Counted from the first letter of the stretch, positions 1-6,324 are shown. The stretch is 10,888 nt of DNA from an uncultured Lachnospiraceae bacterium (GCA_910586025.1 CAJUIO010000111.1:1-10888), one strand, 5' to 3'. Notes: a model not told the origin generated them from the sequence alone. Numbers and translations: made by a program.

Positions 1-87
1 AAATATGGCAAGGATGCGGTTGTGAGGGGAAGTCTCCTTAAAGATTCCTCTTCCGTCAAAAACAGGCACCGGAGATCCGATGCCTGA
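1..87 (+). CDS. C-terminal end of a Y-family DNA polymerase (DinB/UmuC-like), partial
   Basis: Frame 1 is open from the window edge to a TGA at 85-87 and encodes a 28-residue tail beginning KYGKDAVVRGSLL and ending RHRRSDA. The KYGKxAVxRGxxL pattern followed by a short basic tail resembles the end of Clostridial Y-family translesion polymerases as I remember them (typically IRxKYGKNAVLRG... then RNRxIGGHKA). In that family the tail follows the little-finger domain that contacts DNA. The catalytic palm lies outside the window, so this is recognition from a short tail only. The stop lies 3 bp before the converging flavin reductase stop. The last codons overlap a terminator hairpin. Confidence 0.55.
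   Translation, partial: KYGKDAVVRGSLLKDSSSVKNRHRRSDA
58..86 (-). terminator. Rho-independent terminator of the flavin reductase operon
   Basis: CAGGCA (63-68) pairs with TGCCTG (81-86). Inside are a C/A mismatch, then CGG/CCG around an AGAT loop. On the minus strand the hairpin is followed directly by TTTTT (58-62), starting 5 bp past the 91-675 stop. On the plus strand it is followed by a broken T-rich stretch, so it may also end the polymerase transcript. It lies inside the last codons of that plus-strand gene. Confidence 0.75.
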
Positions 88-90
88 CTT

Positions 91-675
91 TTACTTCTTT
101 TTCCGGGAAGCGCCCTGTTTTTTCACACTGTAGCCAAAGCTGCCCACCGCCTTGCCCAGCGCATAATAGATACCGTGGGAATAGACAACAGGCTGCGCCC
201 TGTCAAGAAAAAATCTTCCCTTTTCATCCATATAGGCTTCCTGCGCATGCACGGCCTCCACGTTGGCAAGAAACATGTCATGAGAACCAAGGCGTATGAC
301 CTGGCTCACCCTGCACTCGATGTTCACCGGGCTTTCCCCGATCAGCGGCGCTCCAACCTTTTGGGCCGGAAGCGCGGTAAGCTTCATCTCCCGGAACTTG
401 TCCACGTCTCTTCCGCTCCTTACCCCGCAGTAATCCGTTGCAAAGACAAGCCTGCGGGTGGTCAGGTTAATCACAAATTCACCGGTGTCATGGATCAGGG
501 AGTGGGAATACCGCTGCGGCCTTACGGAAATGGACACCATGGGCGGATCGCTGCAGACGGTTCCGGTCCACGCCACAGTAAAAATATTGGAATTCCCCTT
601 CCCGTCAGAGCAAGTGACCAGCACTACCGGAAGAGGATAGAGCATATTTCCCGGTTTCCATATTTGTCTGTCCAT
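91..675 (-). CDS. Flavin reductase family protein (FMN-binding split barrel)
   Basis: The 194-aa product matches the flavin reductase-like domain family, whose members bind FMN and either reduce flavin with NAD(P)H or act as small flavoproteins. Recognisable parts are the N-terminal PLPVVLVTCSDGKGNSNIFTVAW segment, then GTVCSDPPMVSISVRPQRYSH and GEFVINL, and DKFREMKLTALPAQKVGAPLIGESPVNIEC, which covers the usual FMN-pocket and core barrel strands. A lysine-rich tail (KKQGASRKKK) ends the protein. No signal peptide or membrane segment is visible, so it is probably cytoplasmic. GAGGTGAG at 678-685 supports the start. It lies 14 bp downstream of the coiled-coil gene and probably shares its transcript, though no functional link is evident. 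The electron donor and substrate cannot be read from sequence. Confidence 0.88.
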   Translation of the reverse strand: MDRQIWKPGNMLYPLPVVLVTCSDGKGNSNIFTVAWTGTVCSDPPMVSISVRPQRYSHSLIHDTGEFVINLTTRRLVFATDYCGVRSGRDVDKFREMKLTALPAQKVGAPLIGESPVNIECRVSQVIRLGSHDMFLANVEAVHAQEAYMDEKGRFFLDRAQPVVYSHGIYYALGKAVGSFGYSVKKQGASRKKK

Positions 676-689
676 ATCTCACCTCAAAT

Positions 690-1406
690 TCAGATTATCT
701 GAAAGACCATGGCAAGAAGAATGGCCGTATCTGCGATTCCCAGTATCATGGTTATAATTGCGAATATAAGAGCCGTCTTACTGTTCTTTGCGGACTTTTT
801 CTGTTCCTCCTTGAGCTCGAGAGTCTGCTTTTCCAGCTCCTCGATCACAGCCGCCTGCACATTGCGGTATACCTTAACATTGTCCGTATGTGAAAAATCC
901 TCCAGACTCTTGAAGGACTGCTCGATCTTCCCCTGCAGCTCTGTCATGGCCTCCCCGATCTTCTCAAGATCCTCAGAATGCTCCTTGATCTGGGCGATCT
1001 TGGCAAGGCTCTCCTCCACGGCCTGATTGATTCCGGCAATGGACACGTCAGAGGTCTCCTTTATTCCGGCGATAGACGCATCCGAAGTCTGCTGAATCCC
1101 CGCAATGGATAAATCGGAGGTCTGCCGGATCTTGCTGACAGAGGCCGCTTCCACCTCGCCTGCGGTTTTTTCCAGCTTATCACCGGCCTGCTGCGTGAGC
1201 TCCTGCACACCCTTCGCACTCTCTATATTTCGTAAATTCAGCTTCCTCATTTCCTGAAGACATTCGTCGTATTTCTCCATCTGCTCCTTGAAGAGGGTAA
1301 TCTGGTTTTTCAGATTTTCCAATTCCGCCGCATCCGCTGCAGAATTGGCTCGTATCATATCCTGTGAATTCAGCTTCTGTGCGATTTTTTCCATAAAGTT
1401 ATCCAT
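690..1406 (-). CDS. Tail-anchored coiled-coil protein with hendecad repeats, unknown function
   Basis: The 238-aa product has no recognised enzymatic domain. It is almost wholly helical and charged. Residues 89-143 are five consecutive 11-residue units (SVSKIRQTSDL, SIAGIQQTSDA, SIAGIKETSDV, SIAGINQAVEE, SLAKIAQIKEH), a hendecad pattern typical of right-handed or straight coiled coils. Further coiled-coil-like sequence lies at about 25-85 and 145-205. Residues 212-236 form one hydrophobic helix at the C-terminus, preceded by lysines (EEQKKSAKNSK), and there is no N-terminal signal. This suggests a tail-anchored membrane protein with its rod in the cytoplasm. CCGGAGGAAA upstream of the ATG at 1406 supports the start. 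It is the first gene of a two-gene operon with the flavin reductase. Confidence 0.85.
   Translation of the reverse strand: MDNFMEKIAQKLNSQDMIRANSAADAAELENLKNQITLFKEQMEKYDECLQEMRKLNLRNIESAKGVQELTQQAGDKLEKTAGEVEAASVSKIRQTSDLSIAGIQQTSDASIAGIKETSDVSIAGINQAVEESLAKIAQIKEHSEDLEKIGEAMTELQGKIEQSFKSLEDFSHTDNVKVYRNVQAAVIEELEKQTLELKEEQKKSAKNSKTALIFAIITMILGIADTAILLAMVFQII
978..1142 (-). repeat. Five tandem 33-bp coding repeats (11-residue units)
   Basis: Five in-frame 33-bp units encode residues 89-143 of the coiled-coil protein. The middle units are the most alike (SIAGIxxTSDx) and the outer ones have diverged. The copies keep exactly the same length, which fits selection for hendecad phase in a coiled coil. 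Confidence 0.85.
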
Positions 1407-1457
1407 TACTTTTCCTCCGGGGTATTCTCAGCTTCTCCAAACAAATCTACAACAAAC

Positions 1458-1486
1458 ATTTTAACACGTTTATTTCTACTTTACAA
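1458..1486 (-). promoter_or_regulatory. Sigma-A-type promoter for the coiled-coil/flavin reductase operon
   Basis: Read on the minus strand, TTGTAA (1481-1486) and TAAAAT (1458-1463) are separated by 17 bp, and a TG one base before the -10 makes it an extended -10. The start codon lies about 45 bp beyond the expected transcript start. Confidence 0.7.
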
Positions 1487-1752
1487 TAAATAGCTTCACG
1501 GATAAGATTTACATTAATTGTATAATTTGCATAATTTCCTTTTTCATTTTTTTATATCATTGTCACAATTAACGGTATTTTTACATGCCGTTCATATTCT
1601 GTTCATAATCATGCGCTATATTATATTTATAGCAAGCGAGTACAAGAGCAACTTTTTATTAGCGCATATTGATAAATTTTTTCATAATAGCCCAGGCACA
1701 GAAATGTGTCTGGGCACTCCTCATTTATATAGAAGAACGTTTTAAGCGGCAA
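1487..1752. other. AT-rich intergenic region without a convincing gene
   Basis: About 265 bp separate the coiled-coil operon from the end of the alarmone synthetase gene. It holds an 8-bp inverted repeat ATGCGCTA (1611-1618) / TAGCGCAT (1660-1667), a smaller GCTATA/TATAGC dyad (1615-1620/1628-1633) and the strong hairpin at 1690-1715. No open frame here has both a ribosome site and plausible composition. A small RNA is possible but not supported. Confidence 0.5.
1690..1715 (-). terminator. 11-bp hairpin with GAAA loop, possible terminator of the alarmone synthetase gene
   Basis: The arms 1690-1700 and 1705-1715 pair over 11 bp (one G-T wobble on the plus strand) around GAAA on the plus strand, TTTC on the minus. 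It starts 37 bp past the 1753 stop. On the minus strand it is followed by TATTATG rather than a clean U-tract, so termination would be weak. Alternatively it belongs to an unrecognised plus-strand RNA, where GAAA would form a stable GNRA tetraloop. Confidence 0.45.
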
Positions 1753-2403
1753 CTACACACACCGCTTCTGTTCCTCGTTAATCATCAGTATTTCCTCGTT
1801 CAGCGACAGCATCCTCCTGTCAAGCTCCGATACCATTTTCGAGCATTCTATCAGTTCGTTTTTAATGTAGGCAGGCGCATTTCCCTCAAACTTGTAATTG
1901 ATCTTATGCTCCAGACTCGCCCAGAAATCCATTGCAACCGTCCGGATCTGAATCTCCACCTTAGTATCCACGATTCTGTCCGACAGGTACACGGGAACCG
2001 TCACCAGCATGTGGTAGCTCTTGTACCCGCTGGGCTTGGGATACACGATGTAGTCCTTGACGGAGATCACCTTGATATCGCTCTGGTTCCCGATCATGTC
2101 CGCAATCTGATAAATATCGGAGGTAAACGAACAGATCACTCTGATGCCCGCAATGTCATTGACATAACGCACCATATTCTGAATCGTCGATTCGTGGCCA
2201 TGCTTTCTGAGCTTCTTTACAATGCTTTCCGAAGTTTTGATTCTGGACTTGATATGCTCGATCGGATTATAGCTGTGCACATGTCCAAACTCATCATTAA
2301 GTATTTCCAGCTTAGTTGAAATCTGCTTTAATGCAGAATTATATACCAATGTGACTTCCTTCCAATTGTCAACATCGCTGTCTCGTTCTGCTCTTAATTC
2401 CAT
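1753..2403 (-). CDS. Small alarmone synthetase (RelA/SpoT-domain GTP pyrophosphokinase, RelQ/YjbM type)
   Basis: This single-domain (p)ppGpp synthetase of 216 aa transfers pyrophosphate from ATP to GTP/GDP as a stress signal. Visible family motifs, in order, are NPIEHIKSRIKTSESIVKKL (ATP-binding basic helix), YVNDIAGIRVIC (with the metal-binding Asp), KPSGYKSYH (G-loop, usually NGYRSLH) and VEIQIRTVAMDFWASLEHK (ExQ catalytic pair). There is no HD hydrolase domain and no TGS/ACT regulatory region, and the length fits stand-alone synthetases. The frame stays open to a GTG at 2454. That codon lies within an SD-like AGAGGTG and only about 10 bp from the predicted transcript start. The ATG at 2403, preceded by AAGGA at 10 bp, is therefore preferred. 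Confidence 0.9.
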   Translation of the reverse strand: MELRAERDSDVDNWKEVTLVYNSALKQISTKLEILNDEFGHVHSYNPIEHIKSRIKTSESIVKKLRKHGHESTIQNMVRYVNDIAGIRVICSFTSDIYQIADMIGNQSDIKVISVKDYIVYPKPSGYKSYHMLVTVPVYLSDRIVDTKVEIQIRTVAMDFWASLEHKINYKFEGNAPAYIKNELIECSKMVSELDRRMLSLNEEILMINEEQKRCV

Positions 2404-2464
2404 CTCAATTCCGTCCTTACTTAAATATTTCTGTTCAGTTATGTAAATCTGCACCTCTGGGACT

Positions 2465-2493
2465 ATTGTACCATACTTTTTGATAAATGTACA
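2465..2493 (-). promoter_or_regulatory. Sigma-A-type promoter of the alarmone synthetase gene
   Basis: On the minus strand TGTACA (2488-2493, 4 of 6 to consensus) is followed after 17 bp by TACAAT (2465-2470). A TG one base upstream gives an extended -10. Expected transcription starts near 2458, leaving a leader of about 55 nt before the ATG at 2403. Confidence 0.65.
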
Positions 2494-2559
2494 CTTTTCA
2501 CAGGTCTGTTCCCAAAGAATCGCACCTTTAATATATATGTATCAATTTTTATTTTATTA

Positions 2560-2588
2560 CTGCTTTTATATTTCACCTGTGATAAGAT
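2560..2588 (+). promoter_or_regulatory. Possible extended -10 promoter for the 88-aa gene
   Basis: TGaTAAGAT (2580-2588) is an extended -10 element. The hexamer 17 bp upstream, CTGCTT at 2560-2565, is a poor -35. The predicted start near 2595 would leave a leader of about 29 nt before the ATG at 2624. Confidence 0.4.
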
Positions 2589-2623
2589 AGCTGTAAATAA
2601 TTTTGAGAAAAAGGAGAACCTCT

Positions 2624-2890
2624 ATGTTCCGCATATGGGCTAAAATATTCAGAGATAACCATCTGCTGCGGGATACCGTGATCTGCAATGATACAGCAGA
2701 CACCCGCACCCACAAGGTCTTTGCCGCAATAGACGAAATCTGTTATGAGTTTGATCTTGGAAAGCCGATCTGGCTGGATTCCACCGTCAACGAATTCAAA
2801 CGCCATGCGAAGGCCCGCTTCAGTCAGGATAATTTCATTGAAACCATTGATTTTGACTATCTGGAAATTCACGTAATCGAAGAAGATTAA
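2624..2890 (+). CDS. Conserved small protein of unknown function (88 aa)
   Basis: This 88-aa protein starts MFRIWAKIFRDNHLLRDTVI and ends FDYLEIHVIEED. I have the impression that close versions are frequent in Lachnospiraceae, but I know no function for them. It is hydrophilic with mixed charge and a strongly acidic C-terminus. There is no signal peptide, membrane segment or cysteine cluster; the only cysteines are isolated (ICND, EICYE). It is probably a compact cytoplasmic protein. The frame extends to a TTG at 2603, but AAGGAG at 2611-2616 sits 7 bp before the ATG at 2624, so that ATG is the better start. It is a single gene between the divergent alarmone synthetase and the hemolysin III gene. 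A function in stress or nucleotide metabolism cannot be inferred from position alone. Confidence 0.8.
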   Translation: MFRIWAKIFRDNHLLRDTVICNDTADTRTHKVFAAIDEICYEFDLGKPIWLDSTVNEFKRHAKARFSQDNFIETIDFDYLEIHVIEED

Positions 2891-2906
2891 GATTTGTATA
2901 ATTTTA

Positions 2907-2935
2907 TTGACTTCCGGCATAATATGGTGTAGTAT
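2907..2935 (+). promoter_or_regulatory. Sigma-A-type promoter of the hemolysin III gene
   Basis: TTGACT (2907-2912) and TAGTAT (2930-2935) are separated by exactly 17 bp. Expected transcription starts near 2942, giving a leader of about 108 nt before the ATG at 3050. Confidence 0.75.
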
Positions 2936-2941
2936 TATTTC

Positions 2942-3049
2942 ATTCAATAAGTAGTTTTAAAAACTACATAATGCATCATTAAACAACAGTTGTCTGCCAT
3001 GCCTGATTTTTTCCATGGAAGGCACCTGATATGACAGGAGGTTTTAACT
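2942..3049 (+). promoter_or_regulatory. Long structured 5' leader of the hemolysin III gene
   Basis: The predicted leader holds a 7-bp hairpin, GTAGTTT (2951-2957) / AAACTAC (2961-2967). Nearer the gene are two mutually exclusive pairings, CCATG (2997-3001) / CATGG (3014-3018) and TGCCT (3000-3004) / AGGCA (3020-3024). An outer TGTC (2991-2994) / GACA (3033-3036) pairing touches the AGGAGG ribosome site at 3036-3041. I do not recognise it as a known riboswitch class. Confidence 0.35.
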
Positions 3050-3700
3050 ATGCAGATTACGATTCGCGAACCCGGCAGCGCACTGACCCATTTCATCGGC
3101 ATGATGATGGCCCTGGCCGCCGCAACTCCTCTTCTGATAAAGGCGGCCGCCTCTTCCACCGCCCACACTGTGCTTGCCATGAGTATCTTTATGCTCAGCA
3201 TGGTCTTATTATACGGTGCAAGCGCCACTTACCATTCCCTGAATATCAGCGGAAAAGCGCTGCGTATTTTCCGGAAGCTGGACCACATGATGATCTTCGT
3301 GCTGATTGCCGGCTCCTACACGCCGGTGTGTCTGATCAGCCTGGGCGGAAAAACAGGCTACACACTCCTTACCGTGGTCTGGGGCATTGCCCTGTTTGGC
3401 ATGGTGCTTAAGGCCTGCTGGATCACCTGCCCCAAATGGTTTTCTTCCATCATTTATATTGCCATGGGCTGGGTGTGTCTTGGCGTATTCGGCACTCTCT
3501 GGAACGTGCTTCCCCACACTGCCTTTCTCTGGCTCCTTGCAGGAGGGGTGATCTATACTGTGGGCGGCGTAATCTATGCGCTGAAGCTGCCGATCTTTAA
3601 TGGCAGGCACAAATACTTCGGTTCCCACGAGATCTTTCATCTCTTTGTGATGGGCGGAAGTATCTGCCATTTTATATTCATGTATCTTTATGTGGCGTAG
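3050..3700 (+). CDS. Hemolysin III family membrane protein (PAQR superfamily, YqfA-like)
   Basis: The 216-aa polytopic protein has about seven hydrophobic segments and belongs to the hemolysin III/PAQR superfamily of predicted metal-dependent membrane hydrolases. The family signature residues are present: EPGSALTHFIG near the N-terminus, SATYHS (S58 to H62), LDH (D78) in FRKLDHMMIFVLIAGSYTP, and HEIFHLF (H193 and H197) close to the end. These polar residues form the zinc site in characterised PAQR proteins. Its length is normal for the family. AGGAGG at 3036-3041 is 8 bp before the ATG. The gene has its own promoter and ends at a strong terminator shared with galE. The haemolytic activity in the name is historical; the physiological role in Firmicutes is not settled. 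Confidence 0.93.
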   Translation: MQITIREPGSALTHFIGMMMALAAATPLLIKAAASSTAHTVLAMSIFMLSMVLLYGASATYHSLNISGKALRIFRKLDHMMIFVLIAGSYTPVCLISLGGKTGYTLLTVVWGIALFGMVLKACWITCPKWFSSIIYIAMGWVCLGVFGTLWNVLPHTAFLWLLAGGVIYTVGGVIYALKLPIFNGRHKYFGSHEIFHLFVMGGSICHFIFMYLYVA

Positions 3701-3755
3701 CCCTTTGGGATGCCGCCAAATGCTCACAGCGACAAGGTCTTTCCTATGAAAAGTA

Positions 3756-3791
3756 AAGACAGCCGGAGGAGGAAAGCTCTCCGGCTGTCTT
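3756..3791. terminator. Bidirectional terminator between hlyIII and galE
   Basis: A perfect 13-bp stem, AAGACAGCCGGAG (3756-3768) with CTCCGGCTGTCTT (3779-3791), encloses a 10-nt loop. On the minus strand it is followed by TTACTTTTC, serving galE. On the plus strand the stem ends in TCTT and is followed by ATTGTCTTTG, serving the hemolysin III gene. Confidence 0.88.
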
Positions 3792-3816
3792 ATTGTCTTT
3801 GTCGATCCTTTTATAC

Positions 3817-4833
3817 TTAATCTTCGTATCCGTTGGGATTATTGCTCTGCCATCTCCAGGAATCCGCACACATTTCCTTAATGCCGTACTGCGCTTCCCA
3901 TCCAAGCTCCCTCTTTGCCTTTGCGGCATCGGAGTAGCAGGTCGCAATATCTCCGGGGCGCCTGTCCTTGATCACGTAAGGAATCTTCACGCCTGTAGCC
4001 TCCTCAAAATTCTTTACGATGTCAAGCACGCTGTAACCGGTTCCGGTTCCCAGGTTGTAAACGCAAAGACCTGCCTTCTCCTCTATCTTCTTGAGCGCTT
4101 TCACATGGCCCACCGCAAGATCCACCACATGAATATAATCGCGCACGCCCGTTCCGTCCGGAGTATCATAGTCGTTGCCGAATACACCCAGCTCTTTCAG
4201 CTTGCCCACCGCAACCTGTGTGATATAGGGCATGAGATTGTTGGGGATTCCATTGGGATTCTCACCCATTGTTCCGCTCTTGTGAGCGCCGATGGGATTG
4301 AAATAGCGGAGCAGGATAACATTCCATTCCGGATCCGCCTTCTGCATATCGGAGAGAATCTGCTCCAGCATGGACTTGGTCCATCCGTAAGGATTGGTGC
4401 ACTGTCCCTTGGGGCATTCCTCTGTGATCGGGATGATTGCCGGGTCACCGTATACCGTTGCGGAGGAGGAGAAGATAATGTTCTTCACGCCATGTCCCCT
4501 CATGACATCCACGAGGGTCAGAGTGCCGGCAATATTGTTTTCGTAATATTCCCACGGCTTCTGCACGGATTCACCCACTGCCTTGAGTCCTGCGAAATGA
4601 ATACAGGAATCAATCTTTTCCGCATCAAAAATCTTATTCAGGGCATCCCTGTCCAGAATATCCGCCTTGTAGAAGGTGACCGTCTTTCCCGTGATCGCCT
4701 TCACTCTCTCAAGGCTCTTCTCACTGGAATTGCTAAGATTATCAAGAACAACCACCTCGTAGCCTGCGTTCAGCAGCTCCACCACCGTATGGCTTCCGAT
4801 ATAACCGGCGCCGCCCGTAACTAATATTGCCAT
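3817..4833 (-). CDS. galE: UDP-glucose 4-epimerase
   Basis: This 338-aa NAD-dependent epimerase interconverts UDP-glucose and UDP-galactose (and in many Firmicutes UDP-GlcNAc and UDP-GalNAc), feeding the Leloir pathway and cell-surface glycans. The extended short-chain dehydrogenase features are complete. GGAGYIGS (7-14) binds NAD, HFAGLKAVGES spans 79-89, SSSATVYG spans 122-129, and NPYGWTK carries Y149 and K153. With S124 these match the numbering of the E. coli enzyme. The C-terminus WRWQSNNPNGYED is typical. Its length is standard and no residue is missing. AGAGAGG lies 5 bp before the ATG. The UDPGP-type gene lies 160 bp upstream on the same strand and makes the UDP-sugar it would act on. 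Confidence 0.97.
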   Translation of the reverse strand: MAILVTGGAGYIGSHTVVELLNAGYEVVVLDNLSNSSEKSLERVKAITGKTVTFYKADILDRDALNKIFDAEKIDSCIHFAGLKAVGESVQKPWEYYENNIAGTLTLVDVMRGHGVKNIIFSSSATVYGDPAIIPITEECPKGQCTNPYGWTKSMLEQILSDMQKADPEWNVILLRYFNPIGAHKSGTMGENPNGIPNNLMPYITQVAVGKLKELGVFGNDYDTPDGTGVRDYIHVVDLAVGHVKALKKIEEKAGLCVYNLGTGTGYSVLDIVKNFEEATGVKIPYVIKDRRPGDIATCYSDAAKAKRELGWEAQYGIKEMCADSWRWQSNNPNGYED

Positions 4834-4892
4834 ATCTGCCTCTCTTTCCCAAACTGATTATTTCGTTTGCTCTTTGTTTTCTTTCTATAGTC

Positions 4893-4922
4893 AGTTTACC
4901 GCAGCAATCCCCATTTTATCAA
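4893..4922 (-). promoter_or_regulatory. Probable galE promoter
   Basis: On the minus strand TTGATA (4917-4922) is followed after 18 bp by TAAACT (4893-4898). Both hexamers are imperfect. An imperfect 23-bp dyad (4924-4946) directly abuts the -35 and may be an operator. Confidence 0.45.
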
Positions 4923-4923
4923 T

Positions 4924-4946
4924 ACAGGAATGTTATGCATACCTGT
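4924..4946. repeat. Imperfect dyad upstream of the galE promoter
   Basis: ACAGG (4924-4928) and CCTGT (4942-4946) form an inverted repeat, with partial ATG/CAT pairing inside. It lies 48 bp past the UDPGP stop. No U-tract follows, so an operator or a processing stem is more likely than a terminator. Confidence 0.4.
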
Positions 4947-4993
4947 CTAAATGTTAACTGGTTGCCGTCCTCATATGTGCGGCCGCGATGCCG

Positions 4994-6220
4994 TCACAGG
5001 ACAATTCCATTTTCTCCGCAAAGGACTCTTGCACTCTCCACGGAATCAATTCCTGTTTTGTTCTTAATCGGGGCAAATTCCCGGTTTCTCTCCACCTCAA
5101 AGGGAAGACATCCATCCAGCTCGTGGATCATATCCAGCACCAGCTGCTCAAACTTGCAGCCGTTCGGCTCATTTGGCTTTACAAGCTCTCCCTTTTCGTC
5201 AAGATGAGCGATCTTCTTTTCCACCACATGGAGGGGAAGCTTCTTTTCCCGTATCTTTTCCAGATCCGAGATCCGGAAGAGGTAATTTAAAATCACGCCA
5301 AAGTAATAGGCCGGATCCCCGTTTTCGTCCTTTGCGCTCATCAGCTCCTCTGTCAGTTCATAGTATTCCACAATAGAGGGCCTTCCATCCTCAAGACAAA
5401 CGACTCCGATCTTTTCATCCGGTGCGCACTTCTTCACCACCTTGGCACCCACCGCATAGCCGCCTTCCACCACCGCACCCACAAAGCATGGGTCGGCGAT
5501 TCTCTGAAGCACGTTATCCACGGCAAAAACATTCAGGTACTCCACGCCGTCCTCCATGGCCTTCTGTGCCACGCCCCATTTATACATGGAAGAATACCAG
5601 CCGCCGTTGCCATTGGGAGAAGTGGAAATTTTCCCCTTCTCTTCCATATAAACCTTTCCGTCATAATCCGATGCCGGAGCCATCTCCTGCATGAAAAAGG
5701 TCACATAATCCCTGTTATAACCAAAGTAATCCTTTTCCTTGAGAAAGGCGACCGTGGACTCATGATTTTTGTCGCTTGTCATCACATAGAGGGGCACCCA
5801 GCTGCCCGACTGCTCCACCACGTCCATGAGGTTCTCGATCAGCCTCTGGAAAATATAGACCTCCCTTGTGATTCCTATGTTGTACATTCCCTTGGGGTCG
5901 TCAGAGCCCAGCCTTGTGCCCATTCCGCCCGCAAGAAGCACCGCTCCCACCCTGCCCTTGCGGATCGCCTCAAGACCCAGTGTCTGGAACTTTTCTCTTT
6001 TCGCCTCAATTTCAGGAAGCTGCATAGCTGCAAGCGGTGATATTTTACCTCTCTGCAGCGCCTGTCTGTCCCCCTTGCAGGAAGCAAGCACGGAAAAATC
6101 CGTAAGCTCTATCTGGGAAAGCAGGCTTTCCTTTTCCGCTTCCGTAAGCTCCTCATAATAGGCAAGCACATGCTCCTGACCATAATCCCTAAGCTTTTTT
6201 AACGCCTCTTCATAATTCAT
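4994..6220 (-). CDS. UDPGP-family UTP:sugar-1-phosphate uridylyltransferase (UAP1-like)
   Basis: The 408-aa product belongs to the eukaryotic-type UDPGP family (UDP-glucose/UDP-GlcNAc pyrophosphorylases), not the bacterial GalU/GlmU type. It makes a UDP-sugar from UTP and a hexose-1-phosphate. The nucleotide-binding loop LAGGMGTRLG spans 96-105 with PKG at 109-111. Other family motifs are MQEMAPASDYDGKV (177-190), SPNGNGGWYSS (201-211), FAVDN (232-236), LPLHVVEKK (328-336), KPNEPNGCKFEQLVLD (348-363) and FAPIKNKTGIDSVESAR near the end. The motif details resemble UAP1 (N-acetylhexosamine-1-phosphate enzymes) more than UGP2, so the sugar specificity is uncertain. GGAGGAAAC supports the start. 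galE follows on the same strand. Confidence 0.9.
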   Translation of the reverse strand: MNYEEALKKLRDYGQEHVLAYYEELTEAEKESLLSQIELTDFSVLASCKGDRQALQRGKISPLAAMQLPEIEAKREKFQTLGLEAIRKGRVGAVLLAGGMGTRLGSDDPKGMYNIGITREVYIFQRLIENLMDVVEQSGSWVPLYVMTSDKNHESTVAFLKEKDYFGYNRDYVTFFMQEMAPASDYDGKVYMEEKGKISTSPNGNGGWYSSMYKWGVAQKAMEDGVEYLNVFAVDNVLQRIADPCFVGAVVEGGYAVGAKVVKKCAPDEKIGVVCLEDGRPSIVEYYELTEELMSAKDENGDPAYYFGVILNYLFRISDLEKIREKKLPLHVVEKKIAHLDEKGELVKPNEPNGCKFEQLVLDMIHELDGCLPFEVERNREFAPIKNKTGIDSVESARVLCGENGIVL

Positions 6221-6264
6221 AATGTTTCCTCCATCCTGGAAATACTCCCTCTTATTTTATTATT

Positions 6265-6293
6265 ATTATAATTTTATTTTTGATAAGATGCAA
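6265..6293 (-). promoter_or_regulatory. Sigma-A promoter of the UDPGP-family gene
   Basis: On the minus strand TTGCAT (6288-6293) is followed after exactly 17 bp by a consensus TATAAT (6265-6270). Expected transcription starts near 6258, giving a leader of about 38 nt. Confidence 0.8.
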
Positions 6294-6324
6294 CCGTCAC
6301 TTGGCCTTATGAAATGACCTGTCC

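Noticed and set aside
978..1142. Regular 33-bp repeats as a possible CRISPR array
   Set aside because: The units are contiguous, in frame and without spacers, and they encode a hendecad coiled coil.
2573..2947. 124-codon minus-strand frame opposite the 88-aa gene
   Set aside because: The plus-strand gene has AAGGAG at the right spacing. The minus-strand frame has no ribosome site and reads as an antisense shadow.
3793..4824. 343-codon plus-strand open frame opposite galE
   Set aside because: It is a shadow of a certain galE on the other strand. It has no ribosome site, recognisable domain or protein-like pattern.
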